Positions 1 to 6,364 of a stretch of 7,626 nucleotides of DNA are shown here, one piece after another. The notes under the pieces were generated by a model. That model was not told where the DNA came from, did not search any database, and worked only from the letters and a program-made list of their open reading frames with translations. Each line of letters begins with the position of its first letter. The stretch's first letter is position 1. Origin of the DNA: CAYNRG01 sp047974855. Its GTDB lineage: Bacteria > Bacillota_I > Bacilli_A > Erysipelotrichales > Erysipelotrichaceae. The translations under genes were made by a program, and so were the position numbers. The stretch spans positions 1-7,626 of the forward strand of contig JBKECT010000008.1 of assembly GCA_047974855.1 (NCBI GenBank), read 5' to 3'.

Positions 1-902
1 GGATGTATAAAGCACAAACCAATCATTTAATTTATATGGATGAGTGTAAAGTTCATGAAAAGGAATTGGATAGAGTAAGAAAAGAGATTATGAAGGTTCT
101 TAATCGCTATGAAATCCGTGATTACAATGAGAAGATTGAAAGGGGGTTAAGAACGTTTGTTTTGAGAGGATTTAATGGAGAGTATCAATGTACTCTTGTC
201 ACAGGAAGAATGACACTATCGCCGGCAATGATTGAAGATTGCCTTAAGATAAAGGGAGTTGTGTCGATATATCAGAACATTCAGATAAGTCAAAAACAAT
301 ATGAAGTCTTTTCTAATGAGTTTGTGCATCTTGGAGGAAAGAAAAAGTTGTTGTTAGAGATTGATGGCATTAAGTTGCATTTATCGCCTGCGTCATTTTT
401 TCAATTGAACTTAGACCAAGCAAAAGTACTATATAAAAAAGTGGTTGAATTAATTGAACCATGCGACTTCTTAGTGGAGGCATACAGTGGAGTTGGAGCT
501 ATATCACTTTTTGCAAGCAGTAAAGCCAAGCGAGTATTGGGAATTGAAAATAATTTATCAGCAGTTAAGAATGCTAAAGAAAATGCCAGAATGAATCATT
601 GTGATCATGTGGATTTTCTTTGTGGGGATGCTGCAAAAGTTCTGAGAGAGAAATTATCTGAAAAGGTAGATTGCTTAGTTGTTGACCCCCCACGCTCTGG
701 ACTAGATGATGCAATGATAGAGACAATTATTAAGGCAAAGCCTAAGCAAATTATATATATTTCCTGCAATCCTGCAACATTGGGCAAGAATTTGAGTCAG
801 CTAAGTAAGAGATATGAAGTCGAGCGAGTTATTCCGCTGGATATGTTTCCCCAAACGCCTCATGTGGAAACGGTAGTACTTTTATCCAGAATAAAAGGAT
901 AA
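1..902 (+). CDS. 23S rRNA (uracil-5-)-methyltransferase, TrmA/RlmD family; 5'-partial, ends at an in-frame TAA
   Basis: This enzyme family transfers a methyl group from S-adenosylmethionine to C5 of a specific uracil in rRNA (tRNA in TrmA). Counting from the Met at 3, the visible motifs are SPASFFQLN (128-136), the SAM-binding loop EAYSGVGAIS (159-168), DPPRSG (228-233), ISCNPATL with the nucleophilic Cys255, and the C-terminal PHVET with the expected general base Glu289. The family is normally about 400-460 residues. The N-terminal TRAM domain and iron-sulfur cysteines are absent because the gene begins upstream of the window; Met at 3 is an internal residue, not a start. The frame ends at 900-902, yet the same frame continues for 81 codons with a recognisable C-terminal extension (see the next entry). 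The catalytic domain is complete as far as the C-terminal motif, so the product may still work. The family is certain; RlmD versus RlmCD or TrmA is not resolved. Confidence 0.9.
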   Translation, partial: MYKAQTNHLIYMDECKVHEKELDRVRKEIMKVLNRYEIRDYNEKIERGLRTFVLRGFNGEYQCTLVTGRMTLSPAMIEDCLKIKGVVSIYQNIQISQKQYEVFSNEFVHLGGKKKLLLEIDGIKLHLSPASFFQLNLDQAKVLYKKVVELIEPCDFLVEAYSGVGAISLFASSKAKRVLGIENNLSAVKNAKENARMNHCDHVDFLCGDAAKVLREKLSEKVDCLVVDPPRSGLDDAMIETIIKAKPKQIIYISCNPATLGKNLSQLSKRYEVERVIPLDMFPQTPHVETVVLLSRIKG

Positions 903-1148
903 GTAGATATCGACTTAAACAAAGGTGATTTAACCACGACAGAGAGTAAAGCAACATATCAACAGATTCAAGAAGATGTAGAAGAAAAACACAATCTAAA
1001 GGTAAGTTCACTGTGCATTGCACAAGTTAAAAGAAAACATGGTATCATAGAATCAGAGAATTACAACAAGGGAACTAAGCAACCTAATGTTACCCTAGAG
1101 AAACAGAATGCAATAGAAGATGCGCTGAGCTACTATCAGATGATATAA
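903..1148 (+). pseudogene. Detached C-terminal extension domain of the methyltransferase, in frame after the stop codon
   Basis: The codons directly after the TAA at 900-902 stay open in the same frame until TAA at 1146-1148 and encode 81 residues beginning VDIDLNKGDL. The middle reads KATYQQIQEDVEEKHNLKV, then IAQVKRKHGI and ENYNK, and the end is EKQNAIEDALSYYQMI. I recall this pattern as a C-terminal extension following the PHVETVVLLS motif of RumA/RlmD-type methyltransferases in many Bacillota. The segment has no ATG near its beginning (its only Met is the second-last residue) and no Shine-Dalgarno sequence, so it is unlikely to be translated alone. The simplest reading is one ancestral gene split by a nonsense mutation, possibly with loss of a few linker codons. 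Stop-codon readthrough or a sequencing error are alternatives. Confidence 0.7.
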
Positions 1149-1153
1149 TTTTT

Positions 1154-1217
1154 TTGTCACAATGCTATGAAAATATATATTAAACAATATAGTTTAGCTT
1201 ATAAATTGTAGTATAAA
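1154..1217 (+). promoter_or_regulatory. Candidate promoter(s) for the HD-family gene
   Basis: TTGTCA at 1154-1159 resembles a -35 box and is followed after 16 bp by TATATT at 1176-1181. A second TATAAA-type -10 candidate lies at 1212-1217 but has no good -35. The whole stretch is very AT-rich, so chance matches are likely. The run of seven T at 1149-1155 just after the preceding frame ends is not preceded by a convincing stem. Confidence 0.35.
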
Positions 1218-1228
1218 ATAAATTTGAT

Positions 1229-1234
1229 AGGAGG
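1229..1234 (+). promoter_or_regulatory. Shine-Dalgarno AGGAGG of the HD-family gene
   Basis: A perfect AGGAGG lies six bases before the ATG at 1241 and fixes the start of that gene. Confidence 0.85.
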
Positions 1235-1240
1235 TTAATT

Positions 1241-1615
1241 ATGATATACACTCATTTAATAAAACGAGCAATGAGATTGACGTTTGATGTCCATAAAGAT
1301 CAAATAGACAAATCATGGATTCCATATATCTATCATCCAATTCACCTTGCCGAGCAGAAGGATGATGAAAATGCGGTAATTGTAGCGTTGAAATTACTAA
1401 CTCATGACGATGCTGTAGATTATATAGATTACATCAAATCACTGTCGAAAAACGAAATTGCCGGAAAAGTAAAGCTTGCAGACTTGAGACATAATAGTGA
1501 CCTGACAAGACTTTCAACTGTTAGTGAAAACGATATTCAAAGAGTTAAAAAATATAAGGAAGCAATCCTGGTATTATCGAATTTAATTGTGCAAGACTTA
1601 AAATTAAAAAATTAA
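1241..1615 (+). CDS. HD-domain phosphohydrolase (RelA/SpoT hydrolase-like) with the catalytic segment deleted
   Basis: The protein (124 residues) matches small stand-alone proteins related to the HD hydrolase half of RelA/SpoT, often annotated GTP pyrophosphokinase. Recognisable parts are HKDQIDKS (18-25), PYIYHPIHLAEQ (28-39), LLTHDDAVDYIDYI (52-65), KVKLADLRHNSDLTRL (76-91) and VKKYKEAI (102-109). In intact relatives, IVAL is followed by LHDVVEDT, carrying the metal-binding His-Asp pair, and about 25-30 further residues before LLTHDD. Here IVAL (47-50) runs straight into KLLTHDD. The reading frame is kept, so this looks like an in-frame internal deletion near 1385-1390. Without the HD pair, (p)ppGpp or other nucleotide hydrolysis is unlikely, although the rest is well conserved. 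Start and RBS are strong. The gene stands alone between a candidate promoter and a terminator. It could equally be called a pseudogene. Confidence 0.8.
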   Translation: MIYTHLIKRAMRLTFDVHKDQIDKSWIPYIYHPIHLAEQKDDENAVIVALKLLTHDDAVDYIDYIKSLSKNEIAGKVKLADLRHNSDLTRLSTVSENDIQRVKKYKEAILVLSNLIVQDLKLKN

Positions 1616-1662
1616 ATGGTTGTGTAGAAATAGTGATATCAAATATGAGTAGTTGTAAAGAA

Positions 1663-1697
1663 GTATTGTAAAGAGCGGAGAAGCTCTTTTTTAATAC
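1663..1697 (+). terminator. Rho-independent terminator after the HD-family gene
   Basis: The stem AAAGAGC (1670-1676) pairs with GCTCTTT (1683-1689) around the loop GGAGAA, and T continues to 1692. Outside this, GTATT (1663-1667) can pair with AATAC (1693-1697), lengthening the hairpin. The opposite strand has no T-tract, so it should act on + strand transcripts only. It separates the left genes from the restriction operon. Confidence 0.8.
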
Positions 1698-1722
1698 CTT
1701 ATTTTATTGAAATATGAAAATA

Positions 1723-1775
1723 TTACAATAAATGTATTGACAATCGTTGCTGATCCTGTTAGGATATTATTGTAA
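1723..1775. repeat. Inverted repeat TTACAATA / TATTGTAA flanking the operon promoter
   Basis: TTACAATA (1723-1730) and its exact reverse complement TATTGTAA (1768-1775) bracket the promoter with 37 bp between them. TATTGTAAAG occurs again at 1664-1673 in the left side of the terminator, giving a 10-bp direct repeat with 1768-1777. This could be a paired operator, but the motif is AT-rich and short, so chance is possible. Confidence 0.35.
1737..1765 (+). promoter_or_regulatory. Sigma-A-type promoter of the restriction-modification operon, with overlapping palindrome
   Basis: A consensus -35 TTGACA (1737-1742) is followed after exactly 17 bp by TAGGAT (1760-1765), preceded by TG at 1757-1758, making an extended -10 (TGtTAGGAT). 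Transcription would start about 45 bp before the first ATG. The -10 is embedded in the perfect palindrome ATCCT-GTT-AGGAT (1753-1765), a plausible operator half-site pair. No regulator gene is visible in the window. Confidence 0.75.
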
Positions 1776-1804
1776 AGGTAAATCTTGTGTTATGAAAAGA
1801 CACG

Positions 1805-1813
1805 AAAGGAGGT
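1805..1813 (+). promoter_or_regulatory. Shine-Dalgarno AAAGGAGGT of the half-size specificity gene
   Basis: This near-perfect anti-16S match ends six bases before the ATG at 1819, supporting that start and efficient translation of the first operon gene. Confidence 0.85.
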
Positions 1814-1818
1814 AGTAA

Positions 1819-2382
1819 ATGAAAGTAAAAATCGATGAAATTGCAACACTGATTCCTGGTGTCAATCAATCTAGGACAAATATTAATTCTGATGAGGTAT
1901 TTTATGATCAAACCATGTTTGAGTCAGATTCAATGAATATGTTTCTGCACAAATCTAACACTTCCTCTAAATCGTGCTCAAGTGATATATACCTGATGGA
2001 GGGGGATGTTGTTATTAGTAGTTCTACACAACTTGCAACTATAGTAGGACCTAGTGATAGGCAAGAAATTTTAACAGTAAACTTTATAAAAGTGAATTTG
2101 AAAAGGACTATTGATAAATACTTCTTTGTTTACTTATATAACTTTAATCAAAACATAAAAAGACAAAAGGAAAAGGCAACGCAAACTATGGGTCTTGTCC
2201 AACGATTGACATTGAAGTCAATTGGTGCAATCGAAATACCTAAACTCAGTATGGATAAGCAATTAGTAATAGGAAAATCTTATTTGGAAATGTTGAAGTT
2301 GCATAATAAGACCAGTCAATTTTCAGATTTATTTGAAAAATTGACATATTCAATACTAGAAGAAAATATGGAGGACAAATAA
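1819..2382 (+). CDS. Half-size (single-TRD) type I restriction specificity-like protein
   Basis: The 187-residue protein resembles the small one-domain HsdS-type proteins of Bacillota and Bacteroidota. The start MKVKIDEIATLIPGVNQSR matches their opening strand. LMEGDVVISSSTQLATIV (59-76) corresponds to the 'GD(V/I)(V/L)(I/V)S' core of target recognition domains. RLTLKSIGAIEIPKLSMDKQLVI (129-151) matches the segment that leads into the helical arm, and 152-183 is a predicted helix. A normal HsdS (about 400 residues) has two such units, so this one would have to dimerise or pair with another subunit to read a bipartite site. It is the first gene of the operon, its stop lies 2 bp before the hsdR start, and its sequence is unrelated to the repeats of the full HsdS at 6354. 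No hsdM lies beside it. The family call rests on motif pattern; the actual role is unknown. Confidence 0.7.
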   Translation: MKVKIDEIATLIPGVNQSRTNINSDEVFYDQTMFESDSMNMFLHKSNTSSKSCSSDIYLMEGDVVISSSTQLATIVGPSDRQEILTVNFIKVNLKRTIDKYFFVYLYNFNQNIKRQKEKATQTMGLVQRLTLKSIGAIEIPKLSMDKQLVIGKSYLEMLKLHNKTSQFSDLFEKLTYSILEENMEDK

Positions 2383-2384
2383 AA

Positions 2385-5300
2385 ATGATAAAAAATCAAT
2401 CGGAATTAATGTTTGAAAATGAAGTCATTGATTACTTAACGACCATTGGAGGTGTAAGGCAATGGGAGTATAAAAAAGATATCAAAACGACTGAGCAGTT
2501 ATGGGATAACTTTAAGAAAATACTTGAACAAAATAATCGAGCTCGCTTGGAGTATTCATTGACGATGACTGAGTTTAATCAAGTAAAGAAAGTTATTAAT
2601 ATGATTGAATCACCGTATCAAGCAGGTCAATTCTTGTACGGTGTCAATGGTGTCTCTGAAATAGAAGTTGATCTTGATAATGGTAAGCACGTCTTCTTAA
2701 CAGTGTTTGATCAAGCGCAAGTCGGTGGCGGATCGACTGTCTATCAAGTGGTAAACCAGATCGAAAGAAAACGTATTGTTGATGGAAAACAAGATCGTCG
2801 CTTTGATATTACACTTTTGATTAACGGCTTACCGATAATTCAAATTGAATTGAAAAAGTCGTTGCATAGCGCAACTGAATCACTAAATCAAATGGAGCAG
2901 TATATCGCTGAGAAACAATTCTCTGATATTTATTCGACACTTCAAATCCTTGTAGCGATGACACCACATGATATTCGCTATATGGCTAATACCACCTTAA
3001 GAGGATTTAATCGCTCATTTGCTTTTAATTGGCAAAATGAAGAGGATGCTAAACCTGTTCGTTCTTGGAAAGTATTTGCAGATAAAGTACTATCAATTCC
3101 AATGGCTCATGATTTAGCAACGCGTTACATGGTCCTTGATGGTACAAAAAACAAAGAGGGTATTAAGGTGATGAGACCTTATCAAGTTTATGCGACAAAA
3201 AGAGTTATTGATAAAGTGCGCAAACATGATTTCAGTTATGATGATGGTAAGCTAGGCTATATTTGGCATACAACCGGAAGCGGTAAAACAATTACAAGTT
3301 TTAAAACTGCTTGGCTTGCAAGTAGGTTGACCAATGTCGATAAGGTTGTGTTTCTTGTAGATCGTATCGCTCTAACCAATCAAACAGTAGATGCCTATCA
3401 AGCTTATGATCCAGTAGCAGGATTTGAAGGAAAAACAGGTGTAGTAGGAGATACTGCAAATATCTCGGATTTACATAATAAATTAACTAAAAAAAGTGAT
3501 AAGAATATCATCGTTACAAGTATTCAAAAAATGTCACGTTATGTATTAAGAGAAAGTTTTAAACCATTGAATAAAAACATTCTATTTATCGTAGATGAAG
3601 CACATCGTTCTACTGGTGATGGAACTGAGAATGAAGGAATGCTTGAAGCAATTAGGAAAAAAATTAGTACGTCTGCTTGGATTGGATATACGGGTACACC
3701 GAAGTTTCCTGAGACAAAAGATATTTTTGGTGAATTATTGCATGCTTACACAATAAAGGAAGCAATTGCAGATCATAATGTTTTGGGATTCAATGTTGAG
3801 TTTAAGGAAACGATAAATGATATTCCTGAAAATCCAAGTCCTGAAGATATTGATGATATGATTCGAGGAAGCGCTTATGATACGAGTCCAGAGCATGTGA
3901 AACTGGTAGTTAAAGATATCTTTGATAATTGGCGAAAACGATCCAATGATCGAAAGTATAATGGCTTATTTACAGTTCACGTGGGTGGAAATAAAGCGAG
4001 TACACCGAGAGCAATGGAGTATTTTGACAAAATTATAGAAGAAAACAAAGAAAGATCGGAGCAAGACAGATTAAAAGTGGCAATCAGCTTTTCAGTAGAT
4101 TCATCAAACGGCACAACTCAGTTAAAGACTAACATCAACTTGCACCGAGCAATTCAACATTATAATAAAATGTTTAACACCGTGTTTGATATGACAAGTG
4201 TTAAGGCGTATACAGAAGACCTTGTCAGACGTTTAAACAAAACATCTGATGACGGACAATACCTAGACTTGGTGATTGTTGTAGATCAATTATTAACGGG
4301 GTTTGATGCTCCAGAGTTAAATACCTTGTATGTAGATAGAACACTTAAGGGTGGAAATCTAATTCAAGCGTATTCAAGAACAAATCGAATTCATGATCGT
4401 GAAGCAAAGCCATGGGGGAATGTTATAAATTACCGATGGCCAAAACAAAATGAATACGAGATGAATCAAGCCTTTGCAGTATATTCAAATAGAGCTTCTG
4501 CAGATTACCAACTATCCCTAGAGGAATTGGAAGATCTAAATAAAGATTCAGGAATTATCTCAAGACCATTTAATGAAGTGAAACAAGAACTTCAACAAGT
4601 TATCTCAAAGCTTGCAGAGCTGACTGATGAATTTGTGATGGCCCCGCCAAGTGAGCGTCAACAAGATGAGGTGTTTGAAAACCTGAGAGAATATAATCGC
4701 CTCATTAGCCAGTTGAAACAATACAGCGAGGATGAAAACAAGAATCCTGTTTCGGCTTATGATAATCCTGAAGAGTTCTACAAACTCATAGGAATCACCG
4801 AGGATCAAGAAATCATACTGACAACAGTAATTGCAGATGAAATAAAGAGAAATCGTGCTAAGCGAGAAGATATTGATATTTCTCAAGTGAATCTATCGAT
4901 GGTGCATATTCATGATGTTAAGATTAACTATGATTATTTAATTGACCTTATTGCTCAAATGGCAGATGAAGTCCAAGATAATAAAATGGATAAAGCAGAA
5001 GCAACCAGAGATGAAATTCATATGGAAATTGCGAAGTCAGACAATGAAAACGAGAAATCTAAAGTGAAGCAATTTGTCTCAAAAATTCTATCGAAAGAGT
5101 TTGTGTTTGATGACTATCCAGCACCAAGAGATGTGGATAAAATGAATCAAGCAATGGATCAGATGCAAAAAGATGCCAATATTCAATTAATCACAGCATT
5201 TATTAGAAAGTGGGGGCTTGATAATAGTGTTAAACCAAAAGAGTTGGATGAGCTAATAAAGAAGCATCAAATTGGACAAGAAGATATGGATAAACAAGGG

Positions 5301-5447
5301 GAACTTAATTACATCATCAATGAAGCAAAAGAAGATTACCAGTATATTGCAGAAGATTCTGTTAAGGAATTGTCATGGGTAAAATATAGAACCGCACTTC
5401 GTAAGTCATTATATGAAATAGCTGATGAAATAAAGAAAGGAGAGTGA
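2385..5447 (+). CDS. hsdR: Type I restriction enzyme R subunit, type IC (EcoR124I)-like motor and endonuclease
   Basis: HsdR is the ATP-dependent DNA translocase and nuclease of the type I complex (R2M2S1). At 1020 residues it is close to EcoR124I HsdR (1038). The N-terminal PD-(D/E)xK nuclease is intact: Asp141, then Glu155-Leu-Lys157 in IIQIELKK, followed by the QxxxY element Q169-Y173. The superfamily 2 helicase motifs are present in order: HTTGSGKT (295-302, Walker A Lys301), FLVDRIAL (323-330), DEAHRS (404-409), YTGTP (435-439), DQLLTGFDAPELNTLYVD (634-651) and QAYSRTNRI (661-669). The rest, about 700-1020, is the charged helical region expected to contact HsdM. ATG 2385 is preceded by GGAGG (2370-2374) inside the end of the upstream gene, suggesting coupled translation. 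Nothing suggests inactivation. Without a working methyltransferase this enzyme would be dangerous or inert, which fits hsdM lying just beyond the window. Confidence 0.96.
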   Translation: MIKNQSELMFENEVIDYLTTIGGVRQWEYKKDIKTTEQLWDNFKKILEQNNRARLEYSLTMTEFNQVKKVINMIESPYQAGQFLYGVNGVSEIEVDLDNGKHVFLTVFDQAQVGGGSTVYQVVNQIERKRIVDGKQDRRFDITLLINGLPIIQIELKKSLHSATESLNQMEQYIAEKQFSDIYSTLQILVAMTPHDIRYMANTTLRGFNRSFAFNWQNEEDAKPVRSWKVFADKVLSIPMAHDLATRYMVLDGTKNKEGIKVMRPYQVYATKRVIDKVRKHDFSYDDGKLGYIWHTTGSGKTITSFKTAWLASRLTNVDKVVFLVDRIALTNQTVDAYQAYDPVAGFEGKTGVVGDTANISDLHNKLTKKSDKNIIVTSIQKMSRYVLRESFKPLNKNILFIVDEAHRSTGDGTENEGMLEAIRKKISTSAWIGYTGTPKFPETKDIFGELLHAYTIKEAIADHNVLGFNVEFKETINDIPENPSPEDIDDMIRGSAYDTSPEHVKLVVKDIFDNWRKRSNDRKYNGLFTVHVGGNKASTPRAMEYFDKIIEENKERSEQDRLKVAISFSVDSSNGTTQLKTNINLHRAIQHYNKMFNTVFDMTSVKAYTEDLVRRLNKTSDDGQYLDLVIVVDQLLTGFDAPELNTLYVDRTLKGGNLIQAYSRTNRIHDREAKPWGNVINYRWPKQNEYEMNQAFAVYSNRASADYQLSLEELEDLNKDSGIISRPFNEVKQELQQVISKLAELTDEFVMAPPSERQQDEVFENLREYNRLISQLKQYSEDENKNPVSAYDNPEEFYKLIGITEDQEIILTTVIADEIKRNRAKREDIDISQVNLSMVHIHDVKINYDYLIDLIAQMADEVQDNKMDKAEATRDEIHMEIAKSDNENEKSKVKQFVSKILSKEFVFDDYPAPRDVDKMNQAMDQMQKDANIQLITAFIRKWGLDNSVKPKELDELIKKHQIGQEDMDKQGELNYIINEAKEDYQYIAEDSVKELSWVKYRTALRKSLYEIADEIKKGE
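5435..5442 (+). promoter_or_regulatory. Shine-Dalgarno GAAAGGAG of the RhuM-family gene
   Basis: It lies within the last codons of hsdR, nine bases before the ATG at 5452. The hsdR stop (5445-5447) sits between the two, so translation of the RhuM gene is probably coupled to hsdR. Confidence 0.75.
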
Positions 5448-5626
5448 GTTAATGAATGAGATTCAGTTTTTAATGTATGACAGTGATGAAACAGTTGAAG
5501 TCATTGTACGTGATGAGACACTTTGGGCAACACAAAAGTCAATATCTAAACTGTTTGATGTTAAGATACCTGCGATAAGCAAGCATCTAAAAAACATTTT
5601 TGAATCTGGTGAACTTAATGAGGAGC

Positions 5627-5653
5627 GAACTGTTTCCAAAATGGAAACAGTTC
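5627..5653. repeat. Perfect 11-bp inverted repeat inside the RhuM gene
   Basis: GAACTGTTTCC (5627-5637) is followed by AAAAT and then the exact reverse complement GGAAACAGTTC (5643-5653). In mRNA this is an 11-bp stem with a 5-nt loop. It encodes part of the segment ERTVSKMETV, just after the putative helix-turn-helix. No T-tract follows, so it is not a terminator. It may be a protein-binding site, an mRNA structure or coincidence. Confidence 0.8.
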
Positions 5654-5916
5654 AAGAAGAAGGCAGTCGTAAAGTAAAAAGAGAAACAACTTTTTACAAT
5701 TTGGACGTGATAATTTCAATAGGGTATCGCGTTAATTCACAGAAAGCAACAAAGTTTCGAATTTGGGCAACTGATGTTCTAAGAGACTATCTTCAAAAAG
5801 GATTCAAAATTGACGAAGAACGTATGAAACAAGGTGGAACAGTCTTCAATCAAGACTACTTTAAAGAATTGCTTGAAACTGTACGATCCATTCGAACTAG
5901 TGAACGTCGTATTTGG

Positions 5917-5925
5917 CAACAAATT
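5917..5925 (+). other. Deletion junction in the RhuM gene, at sequence CAACAAATT
   Basis: The nine bases read as Gln-Gln-Ile (end of IWQQI) in the first frame and as Asn-Lys-Phe (start of NKFHYAITG) in the next. In intact relatives both peptides exist about 25-30 residues apart. One shared copy remaining is what deletion between two short direct repeats (about AACAAATT) leaves behind. The pre-deletion sequence is inferred, not seen. Confidence 0.65.
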
Positions 5926-6364
5926 CCATTATGCTATTACAGGTAAAACCGCTGCAGAGATTGTATACCAAAGCGCAAATAAAGATAAGATGCATATGGG
6001 CTTAACAACTTGGAAAAATTCGCCAGATGGAAGAATTCTGCAAAGTGATGTGGCAGTTGCGAAAAACTATCTTCAAGAAAAGGAAATACGTAGTCTTGAA
6101 CGGAGTGTCTCTGCATATTTCGATTATGTCGAAAGACTTCTTGAAGATGAGACACTTCTAGGTATGGCAGATTTTGCGACTAGTATTGACAAATTCTTAG
6201 AATTTAATAGGTATGAAATACTAGAAGGCTATGGAAAAATTTCTCAAAAGAGAGCTCAAGAGAAAGCGATAGGCGAGTATCAAGAGTTCAACAAAAATCA
6301 GAGTATAGAATCTGATTTCGATAAGCAAATAAAGAAACTTCAAGGAGGAGATAATGAAAAATGA
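5918..6364 (+). pseudogene. RhuM-family protein, C-terminal portion, out of frame with its N-terminus
   Basis: From AAC 5918 the frame reads NKFHYAITGKTAAEIVYQSA, then HMGLTTWKNSPDGRILQSDV, VAKNYLQEKEIRSLERSVSAYFDYVERLLED and a helical end with EFNRYEILEGYGKISQKRAQEKAIGEY. This is the conserved RhuM C-terminal domain, well preserved, stopping at TGA 6362-6364. It is one base ahead of the frame of the N-terminal portion. The upstream GTG at 5834 in this frame would add only out-of-frame residues and has no usable RBS. An internal ATG at 5990 also lacks a good RBS. No slippery heptamer is visible at the junction, so programmed frameshifting is not supported. The end overlaps the hsdS start by 11 bp, the normal compact layout of the operon before the damage. 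Confidence 0.8.
6342..6348 (+). promoter_or_regulatory. Shine-Dalgarno AAGGAGG of hsdS
   Basis: AAGGAGG lies five bases before the ATG at 6354, inside the last codons of the RhuM C-terminal frame. It is strong enough to initiate without coupling, which matters because upstream translation now stops early at 5946. Confidence 0.8.

Larger units (their letters stand above)
5452..5946 (+). pseudogene. RhuM-family protein, N-terminal portion, truncated by a deletion frameshift
   Basis: The first 157 residues match the RhuM family ('virulence RhuM'), often found as cargo in type I restriction loci; its biochemical role is not established. Visible marks are LWATQKSISKLFDVK (24-38), resembling a DNA-binding helix-turn-helix, KHLKNIFESGEL (44-55), the signature YNLDVIISIGYRVNS (82-96) with ATKFRIWATDVLRDYL (99-114), then DEERMKQGGTVF and SIRTSERRIWQQI (145-157). 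After IWQQI the frame gives only PLCYYR and stops at TAA 5944-5946. Relatives continue with about 25-30 residues and then NKFHYAITG, which occurs here at once in the next frame. Hence a deletion, not a simple indel, has broken the gene. The start is well supported by an RBS 4 bp from the end of hsdR. A truncated regulator-like product could still be made. Confidence 0.8.

Noticed and set aside
605..1023. Minus-strand open frames at 605-787 and 829-1023
   Set aside because: They lie opposite conserved methyltransferase codons, lack RBSs and encode no recognisable protein.
1120..1156. Rho-independent terminator after the methyltransferase tail
   Set aside because: Seven T occur at 1149-1155, but the only stem before them is four base pairs (CTGA / TCAG) and is not adjacent to the T-run.
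4605..4886. 93-residue minus-strand open frame with hydrophobic stretches
   Set aside because: It lies entirely antisense to the HsdR C-terminal region. The hydrophobic look is what the reverse complement of charged helical codons gives. No RBS or promoter supports it.
5834..5917. GTG start at 5834 for an independent 176-residue protein
   Set aside because: The first 28 residues would be out-of-frame reading of the conserved RhuM N-terminal portion, and no properly spaced RBS precedes the GTG. The open frame is a by-product of the deletion frameshift.
5911..5946. Programmed ribosomal frameshift in rhuM
   Set aside because: There is no slippery heptamer or shifty stop at the junction, and conserved residues are missing between the two frames, which a frameshift cannot restore.
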